The notes beneath the pieces were generated by a model, which saw nothing but the letters and a program-made list of their open reading frames with translations, had not been told where the DNA came from and searched no databases. A DNA stretch of 64,000 bases from Mariniphaga sp041686935 (GTDB lineage Bacteria; Bacteroidota; Bacteroidia; Bacteroidales; Prolixibacteraceae), in NCBI GenBank assembly GCA_041686935.1, contig JAWLCW010000010.1, positions 1-64,000 on the forward strand, written 5' to 3'. Both the position numbers and the translations under genes were made by a program. Below, piece by piece: positions 26,787 through 35,135 of the stretch (position 1 is its first letter; each line of letters opens with the position of its first letter).

Positions 26787-27932
26787 TCAATCTCCCAAAA
26801 AATACTCAAAAAACCGGTAAATCTGCTCGTTTGATTCCTTGTTGGGCGAATGTTCCGCACGGTTGGTCATGGCTACGCGGTTGCGGTAACCGAGCAGTTT
26901 ATTCACGGTAATGGTGTGGTTCAACGCTTTCCAACGTTCGGGCGGGTCGGAGGAACCTCCCGAAACCAGGAATGGCCGGGGAGCCATCAGGGCGTGAAGT
27001 TCATGGAGGTCGTAGCCTTCCCTGATCAGCGTTGGATAAAGGCCTTTTGCATTTTCGGTGTTGCCTGTTTTTCGCCAGGTATCGCTCCACGGAGGCGGGT
27101 AATAGCCCAAATACCAGGGTTCCCAGTAATTTACGGCCGAGCCTTTGGTTTCGTCGAAAACAATTCCAGGATCGGACCAAACGGTACATGCAAACTTTTC
27201 AAACAGGCAGGAGGCAAACAAAGCCCATTTCCCGCCAAAAGAATGCCCGGTAATTCCAATCCTGGTGGAATCCACTTCTTCCACTTTAGCCAGCACATGC
27301 CAGGCGTTGGCGGCAGCGTATGCCAGCAGCGACAAAGGTTGTACTTCGGCGTTTTCAATGGACGGATAATAGAGCGAATAGGTTTTATTCTCAGTTGCCT
27401 CCGTTGTGCCGATGGATAGAGTTACAAAACCGCGTTTGGCAAGCTGGTAAGCAAAATCGCGGTGCGGTTTTCCCAGTCCAATGGCTGTTTCAGGTTCGTA
27501 AAAAACAGTGATTATTGCAGGCTTTTTCCCTTTCCCTTCCGGAATTAAAAGATACCCTTCTGTTTTTTCGTTTGGAAGCCAACAGAAAGAGACCTTGTGT
27601 TGTGTGAAATTTTCCCTTTTTGTGGTTTCAATAATTTCCATTCTCTGATCGGCAATCAGATCGGGCCAAACTCCCATCATTTCGTTCCAGTGGTTGAGAA
27701 TTTCTTCTCGTCGTTGTTTCCAGTCGTCGGCAGAATGAACCGCTTTCCCGTTGTAAAACTTTAGTGGCGAACGAAATTCCCCAAACTCATTTCGGAATTT
27801 TTCAGGAGGAGAAAAGAAAGGTTCAATTTGTTCCCACAACTTTTCTTTGTTCCGGTTTTGAAAGTCCTGTGAAAACACTTTCGCAGAATGAAAACCAAAA
27901 ATGAAAAGTATGGAAAGCAGGAAAAATTTCAT
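26787..27932 (-). CDS. Secreted alpha/beta hydrolase (acetylxylan-esterase-like)
   Basis: Exported alpha/beta hydrolase, about 381 aa from ATG at 27932, which gives a clean signal peptide (MKFFLLSILFIFGFHSAKVFS). A start 39 bases upstream would overlap the previous gene and spoil the signal. The nucleophile elbow is GHSFGGK near residue 223, and the likely His is in RAEHSPN about 22 residues from the end. It resembles dienelactone-hydrolase/acetyl-xylan-esterase proteins that remove acyl groups from polysaccharides. It follows the CE15 gene by 10 bases. The exact substrate is inference. Confidence 0.75.
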   Translation of the reverse strand: MKFFLLSILFIFGFHSAKVFSQDFQNRNKEKLWEQIEPFFSPPEKFRNEFGEFRSPLKFYNGKAVHSADDWKQRREEILNHWNEMMGVWPDLIADQRMEIIETTKRENFTQHKVSFCWLPNEKTEGYLLIPEGKGKKPAIITVFYEPETAIGLGKPHRDFAYQLAKRGFVTLSIGTTEATENKTYSLYYPSIENAEVQPLSLLAYAAANAWHVLAKVEEVDSTRIGITGHSFGGKWALFASCLFEKFACTVWSDPGIVFDETKGSAVNYWEPWYLGYYPPPWSDTWRKTGNTENAKGLYPTLIREGYDLHELHALMAPRPFLVSGGSSDPPERWKALNHTITVNKLLGYRNRVAMTNRAEHSPNKESNEQIYRFFEYFLGD

Positions 27933-27942
27933 CTGCAAAATT

Positions 27943-29136
27943 TTAACGCGTTTTAAAATACGCATCAGCAAACCGGATAAACTGCTGCCAGTCGTAAGGC
28001 GTCATGTTGTGCTTGCCTTCGCGGTTGTGAAAACCCATGTGAGGCCGAATGATTTGATCATTGACTTCAGGCATTTCTTCCGGCAGATTTGTTTTGATTC
28101 CATACAGGTTGAAAACGGGTTGCGCCTCTTTTAACGCCAGGTACTGACCCTTGGGATCGGCCCACAAATCTTCTGCTGCGCTGGCCACATAAACAGCACG
28201 CGGAGCAATGAGAGCCATCAGCATGTGCTGGTCAACCGGAAGTTTATCTTCATTTCCGGCATACTGGCGGTAATTGGGACAAAACCAATACGGAAAATTG
28301 GTGGTAATCCGGTCAACTGTTTCCCCAAAATTCCTGCGCGAAAGCGCAGCGCCTGAGTTCCCCGATTCGTTGGAAATGGTAATGGCTACCCGTTTGTCCT
28401 GCGCGCCAAACCACAGCGAAGATTTGCCTCCGCGCGAGTGTCCCACAGAAATGATTTTGGTGGCATCCACCGCGTTATCTTTTTCAAAATAGTCGATAGC
28501 CCGGGCGGCGCCCCAACCCCATGCACCCAACCCACGCATTCCGTTGTCCATTTCCAGTTGCTCGGGATAAAGCTGGTCCAGAATACCTTCGGTAAATTTC
28601 ACTTTATCGTCGGGCGAAACATCAATTACATCGAATCCCGAAATTCCGTAACCGGCTTCAATCACTTCCTCTGCCGGCCAAAACCCGTCCTTGTTTTGCC
28701 TGGTAACATCCATGGTTTTAATTCCCCTGTGGTTGATAACCAGGAACATGGGAACTGGTTTTTTCACCTTGTTGGGCGTGAACATCAGCAGGTTCATGGT
28801 CACCGATTTATTGTTTCGCGTGATGGTAATGGCTACTTCCTTCAAGGTGGCTTTTCCGTCCATTGCCTTTTTATCCTGTTTTGTTACCTTGAATTTGATG
28901 TCGTCAAAATCTTTGGGAACCTGACCGTAAACGTGATCTTCAAATAGTTTGAGTATCTCCGGACGGCGGATATTTTCCCACTCTTCGGGGGTCGAAACGG
29001 TTTGCCCGTTTTCAGTGACCAACAGCTCCGGAAGCTGGTATTCTCCCACTTTTGATTCGTCATAGTTTTGAGCGTAACTCATATTTAATGAGGAAAATAA
29101 AATCAGGAGAAGAAATAGTTTTTTTAGGTTTTTCAT
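27943..29136 (-). CDS. CE15-like glucuronoyl esterase
   Basis: Secreted esterase of the CE15 type, about 397 aa from ATG at 29136. The TTG at 29145 is in frame but unlikely. There is a signal peptide (about 1-22), a Ser in GHSRGGK at about 234, an NESGNSG segment, an acid in the SAAEDLWAD loop, and His near 376 in GKHNMTPYDW. The GxSRxGK motif is diagnostic of CE15, which cleaves ester bonds between glucuronoxylan and lignin alcohols. It lies directly before another hydrolase and after a Gfo/Idh gene. Confidence 0.88.
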   Translation of the reverse strand: MKNLKKLFLLLILFSSLNMSYAQNYDESKVGEYQLPELLVTENGQTVSTPEEWENIRRPEILKLFEDHVYGQVPKDFDDIKFKVTKQDKKAMDGKATLKEVAITITRNNKSVTMNLLMFTPNKVKKPVPMFLVINHRGIKTMDVTRQNKDGFWPAEEVIEAGYGISGFDVIDVSPDDKVKFTEGILDQLYPEQLEMDNGMRGLGAWGWGAARAIDYFEKDNAVDATKIISVGHSRGGKSSLWFGAQDKRVAITISNESGNSGAALSRRNFGETVDRITTNFPYWFCPNYRQYAGNEDKLPVDQHMLMALIAPRAVYVASAAEDLWADPKGQYLALKEAQPVFNLYGIKTNLPEEMPEVNDQIIRPHMGFHNREGKHNMTPYDWQQFIRFADAYFKTR

Positions 29137-29193
29137 TTTTTGCAACTATTCGTTTTTAAAATTGAGACTATTCTGAGAATGTTTTTTTTGTAT

Positions 29194-29260
29194 CACACAA
29201 AGGCGCAAAGAGCGCGATGTTTGATTTATTTTGTTCTTTGCGGATTAGCGTCTTGGCGTG
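29194..29260. repeat. Palindromic intergenic element CACAAAGGCGC type
   Basis: Imperfect inverted repeat with arms CACACAAAGGCGCAAAG and CTTTGCGGATTAGCGTCTTG plus GCGTG, located in the 133-base gap between the CE15 gene and the Gfo/Idh gene. It resembles short dispersed elements common in Bacteroidota intergenic regions. Confidence 0.45.
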
Positions 29261-29269
29261 AAATATTTC

Positions 29270-30307
29270 TTACTCTTTTGCAACCATCGAAAACGTTTTG
29301 GCCGACCGGTAAATATCCAGTATTAAAGCCACCGATTTCCGGGCTTCTTCACCGTCAATTTCAAACGGCCGGTTTTCTTCGATTGCCTGAATAAAAGCCG
29401 CCAGATTCTTCGCATGGTTTTCATAGGTCATAGCTGCCGGGTCGGCCACTCCTCCGCCACCTTCAATGGCACCATACTTCTGAATGATTTTTTCGTCCTC
29501 TTTTCGCATTTCGGCAAACTGCCACACCTGCAGGCTGTTTTCCACCAAAACAATACTTCCTTGTGTGCCGGTAATTTCCAGCCGGCGAAACTGTCCTGGA
29601 AATGAAGCCGTTGTTCCGTAAATCACTCCAAGAGCTTTGTTCTTAAACTGAAGCACACTTACAGCCGTATCTTCCGCCTCAATTTGCGGATGTCCCAGGT
29701 GTGAAGTAAAAGCTCCCAGTCGTTCAACAGGCCCCATCATGTATAAAAGCAGATCAACCATGTGAATAGCCTGATTCATTAACGCACCGCCCCCGTCGAG
29801 TTCCCAGGTGCCGTGCCAGCCTTCGTAATAGGCATCGTTGCGCCACCACGGAACATGCACTGCGGCATAAGTGATTTTACCCAGCCGGTTTTTTTCGATG
29901 GCTTTTTTTATGATTTGTGTAGTTTCGTTGTACCTGAAATTGAAAATTCCACCCAAATATGTTACCGCCTTTTTGTGGGCTTCAATCATCCGGTCGATGC
30001 GGTCGAGCTGAATTTCCAACGGTTTTTCGCACAACACATGCTTTCCCTGTTTGGCCGCTTCAACAGCCGGCTCTTCGTGAGCGCCGCTGGGTGTAGCTAT
30101 CATTGCTATATCCACGTCGTTCGATTGCAACATGTCTTGGTAAGTTTCCCAGTGTTTTACGTTATATTTTTCGGCCATTTTTTTTGCTTTTTCAGGCCTG
30201 ATGTTGCTAAAGCCTGCCAATTGCGCGTTGGGCAGCGACTGGACAGCCTGCGCATGAAAATCAGCTATCATTCCCGTTCCGATAATCCCTATTTTCCAGG
30301 TTTTCAT
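29270..30307 (-). CDS. Gfo/Idh/MocA oxidoreductase, cytoplasmic
   Basis: NAD(P)-dependent sugar or inositol dehydrogenase family protein, 345 aa. The N-terminal Rossmann motif is GIIGTGMIADFH (about 7-18), the catalytic Lys is in EKP near 95, and the substrate-domain signature is GGGALMNQAIHMVDLL near 175. It has no signal peptide, unlike the two Tat-exported relatives at 36-39 kb, so it works in the cytoplasm. It lies between two esterase genes, which suggests use of the released uronate or pentose. The precise substrate cannot be read from the sequence. Confidence 0.88.
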   Translation of the reverse strand: MKTWKIGIIGTGMIADFHAQAVQSLPNAQLAGFSNIRPEKAKKMAEKYNVKHWETYQDMLQSNDVDIAMIATPSGAHEEPAVEAAKQGKHVLCEKPLEIQLDRIDRMIEAHKKAVTYLGGIFNFRYNETTQIIKKAIEKNRLGKITYAAVHVPWWRNDAYYEGWHGTWELDGGGALMNQAIHMVDLLLYMMGPVERLGAFTSHLGHPQIEAEDTAVSVLQFKNKALGVIYGTTASFPGQFRRLEITGTQGSIVLVENSLQVWQFAEMRKEDEKIIQKYGAIEGGGGVADPAAMTYENHAKNLAAFIQAIEENRPFEIDGEEARKSVALILDIYRSAKTFSMVAKE

Positions 30308-30381
30308 GTTTAATTTTTTTATGAATTGTATTATGCTTCAGCCATAAAAATATGAAAAACAACTCAAACCGTACATTCATT

Positions 30382-32754
30382 TCAGAATTTCCGGCTCAGC
30401 CATTCATACAATGTTTCTCTCATTTCCGGCGAAAACCGGTTAATATCCCACGGGACTTGCAGTTGAATGTTTCCCGGCTTTTCAAACAGTGTGTAAACCT
30501 GCTCTGCTTCTTTTATGGTTGTTTTGATGTCCAGTAAATGGGCATCTTTGTCGAATTCAGGTGCAATTAGCAGAACAGGCCGTGGTGCAATGCTGGCTAT
30601 AATTTCATTGAAATCCACCGGAATGCGCGATTCATTTCCTGCAAAAAATCCCAGCCGCGGCAACAATCCGTGCAGGTGCGAGTAAGTCAGAATTCCTTCG
30701 GTTTCGCGGTCCAACGTATTGGTTCGCATTGGCGTAAAACCGGCTACCGAAACCACACCGGCAATTCGCTCGTCGGTGGCTGCCGCGTACAATCCCACAG
30801 TGGCTCCCAGCGAATAACCGGCAACAATAATTCGCTCTTTGTCTATAAAATCGAAGTTTGCCAGCGCATCCACAGCTCCTTTGGTGTCGGTTACCATTTT
30901 TCCCAGTTTCGACCAGCGGGGATATCGTTGATAAAAACGGGTAGCTTCCTCAATCCGGTTACCGAAACCCAGCATGTCGTAAGTGAATACGGCAAATCCC
31001 TGTTCTGTTAATTTCTGCAGCAGCGACTCAATCCGGTGATAGGAGTTGAAACCTTTGGAATAGTCGTATTCATGCAAATAAATAACCACCGGCAGGTTGT
31101 TGTTTTTTATTTTTCCCGCCTCGTTTAGTGGATAATAGAGGTACCCAAAAAGCTGGTCGCCAAAACCGTTGTAGGGACTGACTGGCATCACGCCCATTTT
31201 TTCATTTCCGCTCGGCCGTGTGAGGAAAGTACCAAAACTCTCTTCCCCGCGTCCTGCCCGGCGCAAACTGCCTGGTCCCGGATTGGTAACTCCCGCAGGC
31301 TCATCGCCCAGCACCCAGTTTATTTGTTTCAGGATTTCACTTTTTTTGTTTTTCCATTCGGTTACTGAATTGACACTTAGTGTGTTTTCAGTTTTTTCAG
31401 GGTAGGAGGTCGGATTCACTTTTTCTCCGCTTCGTTCAGCCCATTCCTTAAAAGAATAAGAAGTATATAACCGGTTTTTGGGAGGATATTCAGTTCGGTT
31501 AAATACATAATCGAAGAAATCGACATAGATTTCCATTTCCCTTGCACTCACACCGTGTTCGCCGTATCGGGTGCGAATGGCGAGATTTTTTTCAGCGCCC
31601 AAATAATCATACACTTTCTGACTGGCATGAAAAGCCTGCTCGATGGCCCAGATGTTGCTGGCACCTTCGGTCAGTGCAGTGCTCAGCATCAGACCGCGGG
31701 GTGCAATCAATGCCATAAACGAGTTCTGGTCAACCGGAAGTTTGTGCTCGTTGCCAATAAAAAACCGCAATCGTGGGTGCAGCCACGAAGGCCGTGCACT
31801 TGCGAGCAGGGCAATGTCTTCAATGTCGTAATTGAAAGAAGTATAACGCCACGGTACCTCAGCGCCTGTGCCGCCACTGCTGGGAATGCAGGCTGCAATC
31901 CGTTCGTCGAAAGCCGCTGCCATGAGCGACGTTTTTCCGTTGCGCGAATGTCCGGTTAAAGCAATTCTTTCTTTATCGACTTCCGGCAGGGAATATAAAT
32001 AGTCGATGGCCCGGGAAGCGCCCCAGGCCCTGCGCATAAGTCGTGTCCAGTCGTATTCCCCGGCCCAGATTTCCGCATATTTTTCGGTGTCGTCTTTCGA
32101 ATCAGCACCAGCATAAATACAACCGATGTAACCGCGCCTGACTGCCACCTGCGCCCATTCGCGGTGGTTCCACTGCGTGAGGAAAACCGGAAGAGGGCTT
32201 TTCCCCGGCGGAATCATCACTTCCAGCGTCAGTTTTGCCTGATGTCCCGGTCCGAATGAAAGTTCAACTGTTTGTAGCCGGATTTTACCATCCATTTTCT
32301 CGCTCAGAATTTCTACCTTCAAGTTATCGGGGGCCGGGGGAAATGTACCGGAGATGTAATGCTGAAGCTGTTCTTTCATCCATTCCCGTTTTTCCTGCCA
32401 CTGCGTCGGAGTTTCAACCGGGATGTTTTTCCCGCCCTCATCAATAATCAGCGGATTGGGCAAAAACGGCAGCGAAGGCATCTGGTCGAAATTAGGTGGC
32501 AGCTCGCCGGTACGTTCCAGCCAGTCGGTAAAGGTTCGGTCCAAAAACGAAAGCCTGCCCCGGTCGTCGAACGCACTGTTTTCGTTGAGCTGGTCGGGTG
32601 GTAACACCTTCAGAATCAATTCCAGCCTGGCCTTTTGTTTTTCCTCGTTTGATGTTAGACTGTTCCTTTGGGCAAAACCAAACGAAGTCAGAATTAAAAA
32701 AGCGATAAGGAGAGGTGTTGTTTTTCCGGGAAAAGTGAAATGATTCCAGTTCAT
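30382..32754 (-). CDS. Secreted CE15 esterase fused to a second alpha/beta hydrolase
   Basis: Two-domain secreted esterase, 790 aa. A signal peptide (about 1-28) is followed by a CE15-like domain (about 90-440) with the elbow GHSRNGK (Ser near 270) and a His in RYGEHGVSAREM near 400. A second alpha/beta hydrolase domain (about 470-790) has the elbow GYSLGA (Ser near 648), preceded by PVVIYLHEYDYSKGF and followed by an APEFDKDAH acid/His region. CE15 proteins are normally a single catalytic domain, often with carbohydrate-binding modules, so the fusion with a dienelactone-hydrolase-like domain is unusual. Both active sites look intact. A glucuronoyl esterase with acetyl esterase activity is the natural guess. 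Confidence 0.85.
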   Translation of the reverse strand: MNWNHFTFPGKTTPLLIAFLILTSFGFAQRNSLTSNEEKQKARLELILKVLPPDQLNENSAFDDRGRLSFLDRTFTDWLERTGELPPNFDQMPSLPFLPNPLIIDEGGKNIPVETPTQWQEKREWMKEQLQHYISGTFPPAPDNLKVEILSEKMDGKIRLQTVELSFGPGHQAKLTLEVMIPPGKSPLPVFLTQWNHREWAQVAVRRGYIGCIYAGADSKDDTEKYAEIWAGEYDWTRLMRRAWGASRAIDYLYSLPEVDKERIALTGHSRNGKTSLMAAAFDERIAACIPSSGGTGAEVPWRYTSFNYDIEDIALLASARPSWLHPRLRFFIGNEHKLPVDQNSFMALIAPRGLMLSTALTEGASNIWAIEQAFHASQKVYDYLGAEKNLAIRTRYGEHGVSAREMEIYVDFFDYVFNRTEYPPKNRLYTSYSFKEWAERSGEKVNPTSYPEKTENTLSVNSVTEWKNKKSEILKQINWVLGDEPAGVTNPGPGSLRRAGRGEESFGTFLTRPSGNEKMGVMPVSPYNGFGDQLFGYLYYPLNEAGKIKNNNLPVVIYLHEYDYSKGFNSYHRIESLLQKLTEQGFAVFTYDMLGFGNRIEEATRFYQRYPRWSKLGKMVTDTKGAVDALANFDFIDKERIIVAGYSLGATVGLYAAATDERIAGVVSVAGFTPMRTNTLDRETEGILTYSHLHGLLPRLGFFAGNESRIPVDFNEIIASIAPRPVLLIAPEFDKDAHLLDIKTTIKEAEQVYTLFEKPGNIQLQVPWDINRFSPEMRETLYEWLSRKF

Positions 32755-32775
32755 GGTAAATTATTTGTTTTAATG

Positions 32776-32850
32776 TTCCCGCTGATTACGAAGATAAACG
32801 CTGATTTTATTTTAGTTTTTTCTGCGAAAATCAGCGTAATCTGCGGGAAA
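32776..32850. repeat. Palindromic intergenic element CGCTGATT type
   Basis: Inverted repeat with arms TTCCCGCTGATTACG and, on the other side, CGTAATCTGCGGGAA, and an internal pair CGCTGATTTT/AAAATCAGCG. It occupies most of the gap between the two-domain esterase and the NagB-like gene. It is distinct in sequence from the element at 29194. Confidence 0.45.
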
Positions 32851-32892
32851 TTTTTCGCTGTAAAAAGATGAACAAGACTTTGTTAATATACA

Positions 32893-33657
32893 TTAATTCA
32901 ACTTTGAAGCCGAACCTTCATCCAAATACAAAATACAATCCGGGTGAGTTCGTAAAATGGTAGCCGGACATGTGGTTGAAATTTCCGTATTCAACGTATT
33001 GTAAACGGCTTCGGATTTGCGCTCGTCAGGCACCACACAACTGATGGCTTTGCAGCCCATAATGGCCGGGATGGTGAGTGACAGCGCATGAGTTGGGACA
33101 TCGTCGAATGTAGGGAACCAACCTTCACCCAACTGCTGTTTACGACAGTCTTCGTCCAATTCCACCACTTTTACCAGTTTTGGGTCGTTGAAATCAGCTA
33201 CCGGCGGGTCGTTAAATGCAATGTGCCCGTTTTCGCCAATGCCTATACAGGCAATATCGATGGGGTGTTCTTTCAGCAGGTTTTCGTAATGTAAAACTTC
33301 GGCTTCCACATCGGGTGCATCGCCGTTGAGGTAATACACTTGCTTCGGCTGAACTTTGTCCAGTATTCTTTCCTTCAGGTATTTACGAAAACTGGCCGGA
33401 TGGGTGACCGGCATTCCCTTGTATTCATCCAAATGAAAAACCGTGATTTTTTTCCAGTCGATAACCTGCTTTTGCAGGTGTTCCAGAAACTGAAACTGCG
33501 ATGCGCCAGTGGCGAGAATCATATTGGCAAATCCTTTTTCTAAAATGGTTTCGTTTAGTTTTTTTGCTACGGCATCAGCCGCTGCTTGTCCCATTTCATC
33601 TTTGTTTTCAAAGATTTTTATATTGAGATTGTCTTTTTTGAATTCGGTATTGTTCAT
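32893..33657 (-). CDS. nagB: Glucosamine-6-phosphate deaminase-like protein
   Basis: NagB-family isomerase/deaminase, 254 aa from ATG at 33657; the upstream TTG at 33678 is unlikely. The catalytic Asp of DEYKG lies near 79, and GENGHIAFND carries the catalytic His near 146. The residue after FN is Asp rather than the Glu found in classical NagB, and the phosphate loop reads TGASQFQF instead of TGSTP. It thus belongs to a diverged branch that may use another amino sugar phosphate. It lies in the same strand order as an Nramp-like gene and a NagA-like gene. The NagB fold is certain, the substrate is not. Confidence 0.82.
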   Translation of the reverse strand: MNNTEFKKDNLNIKIFENKDEMGQAAADAVAKKLNETILEKGFANMILATGASQFQFLEHLQKQVIDWKKITVFHLDEYKGMPVTHPASFRKYLKERILDKVQPKQVYYLNGDAPDVEAEVLHYENLLKEHPIDIACIGIGENGHIAFNDPPVADFNDPKLVKVVELDEDCRKQQLGEGWFPTFDDVPTHALSLTIPAIMGCKAISCVVPDERKSEAVYNTLNTEISTTCPATILRTHPDCILYLDEGSASKLN

Positions 33658-33742
33658 TTTTTTAATATTTAGTATCAAGTATCAAGATTAGGATTCTGCA
33701 AGTCTTGTGTCTCATTGTCTCATAATCTTATATCTGTTCTCT

Positions 33743-34981
33743 CTACATCAGCAATTCAGTAATAGCAAAATACGTGGTCACAAACGAAAAAATTACTACA
33801 GCCAATATGCCAATATTTTCCCGCAGGGAAGCTTTGTTGATACCCATGAGTTTCGCCCGGTTTATCAGCAATAGAATAGGAATGGCCACCGCGGGCAGAA
33901 TGACAGCCTGAAATGCCTGCGAAAAAACCATCAGAGCGGGTGGACGTTGTTCCAGAAATACGGTGCCGAAAGCAAACAGCATAGCCACAAAAATAAGTAT
34001 CCGAGACTGGGTCGAACGCGTATTCCGCGGCTTTCCGGTGTAGTCGGCAATCAGCCAGGGGGCAATCAGCACGATGGGGAAGATGGTGGACAATCCGGCG
34101 CCCACAATTCCCAAAATAAGAATAAAAGCCGCTGCATTTCCGCCTATCGGTTCAAAAAGGAGAATCATTTCAACGGTATTGTCCAGTTTAAATCCCATCA
34201 CGTGCAGGGTGCCGGCCGCAACCGCCATAATCACTCCGCTCAGAAACAACATCATTGCAGCAGATACGAAGGCGTCCTTTTTTTCCTCTTTCAGGTTTTT
34301 AATACCCCAGCCTTTTTCAGCCACTACCGTACTTCGCATGATGAACACGGCAGCCGAACAGGTTGTTCCCGCAATGGCAGCTACTAAACCCATAGCTCCG
34401 GGTGTGTCGGGAATTCCGGGAACCAGACCATTGGCAATTACCGATAAATTCGGGCTGACCATAAAAAAGACCACGATAAAGGAAAGCCCCATAAAGATTA
34501 CGAAAAAAGTGAGCACTTTTTCAAAGGTTTTGTACTGGCCAAACCAAAGCAGAAGGTACAAACCGGCAGCCAGCACCAGGATAATCCAGCCGCGGCCGAC
34601 AATCCGTTCATTAAAAAGCAGCCTGATGGCTTCCTGTACCAAATCGGCGACAATGCCCATCACGCCCATCAGCGCCAGTAATTCGCCGATAATCAGTGCA
34701 ATTAAAATGTAAAGTGCCAGCACCCAACCGTATTTGAATTCGTGTTTGATGTTTGTTAATGCCGTTTTCCCTGAAACCAGGGTTACCTTTCCGTATGCCA
34801 CCATAAGCACGAAGGTGAAGATACACGACAGCACCAGTGCCCAGAACAGTTCCATGCCGTGTTCGGCGCCTGTTTTGGCCATTGTTGTTACACTTCCGGT
34901 TCCAATATTATAACCGATTAGAAAAAGCCCCGGGCCAACTGCGGCGAGGGCAATAGCTATTTTTTTGTAGGTTTTGTTCAT
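33743..34981 (-). CDS. Nramp-like transporter lacking the metal motifs
   Basis: LeuT-fold membrane protein of the Nramp family, 412 aa, with 11 membrane segments. The first helix begins GPGLFLIGYNIGTGS, where metal-transporting Nramp proteins have DPGN; the aspartate and asparagine that bind Mn or Fe are absent. In the sixth helix, GTTCSAAVFIMR replaces the M-P-H motif. Both halves of the metal site are therefore changed. The gene sits between a NagB-like and a NagA-like gene, which suggests it carries an organic substrate of this pathway, but that is inference. Confidence 0.8.
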   Translation of the reverse strand: MNKTYKKIAIALAAVGPGLFLIGYNIGTGSVTTMAKTGAEHGMELFWALVLSCIFTFVLMVAYGKVTLVSGKTALTNIKHEFKYGWVLALYILIALIIGELLALMGVMGIVADLVQEAIRLLFNERIVGRGWIILVLAAGLYLLLWFGQYKTFEKVLTFFVIFMGLSFIVVFFMVSPNLSVIANGLVPGIPDTPGAMGLVAAIAGTTCSAAVFIMRSTVVAEKGWGIKNLKEEKKDAFVSAAMMLFLSGVIMAVAAGTLHVMGFKLDNTVEMILLFEPIGGNAAAFILILGIVGAGLSTIFPIVLIAPWLIADYTGKPRNTRSTQSRILIFVAMLFAFGTVFLEQRPPALMVFSQAFQAVILPAVAIPILLLINRAKLMGINKASLRENIGILAVVIFSFVTTYFAITELLM

Positions 34982-35135
34982 TTAAAATGTATTTTTTAAA
35001 ATTTTTTGATTCAGATAATATTCAATACCCAATACTCAATATCCAATATTCAAATTAAGAGACAAAGAATTCCGACCAATTGGTTATTCTAAATTGTTTT
35101 ATTTTTTGAACCGCTAAGTGCGTTTTGCCAACTGC

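Noticed and set aside
35010..35060. Imperfect AATACTC/AATATCC tandem repeats between the Nramp-like and NagA-like genes
   Set aside because: They are short, degenerate and AT-rich. They look like low-complexity sequence and do not form an array with constant repeat and spacer lengths.
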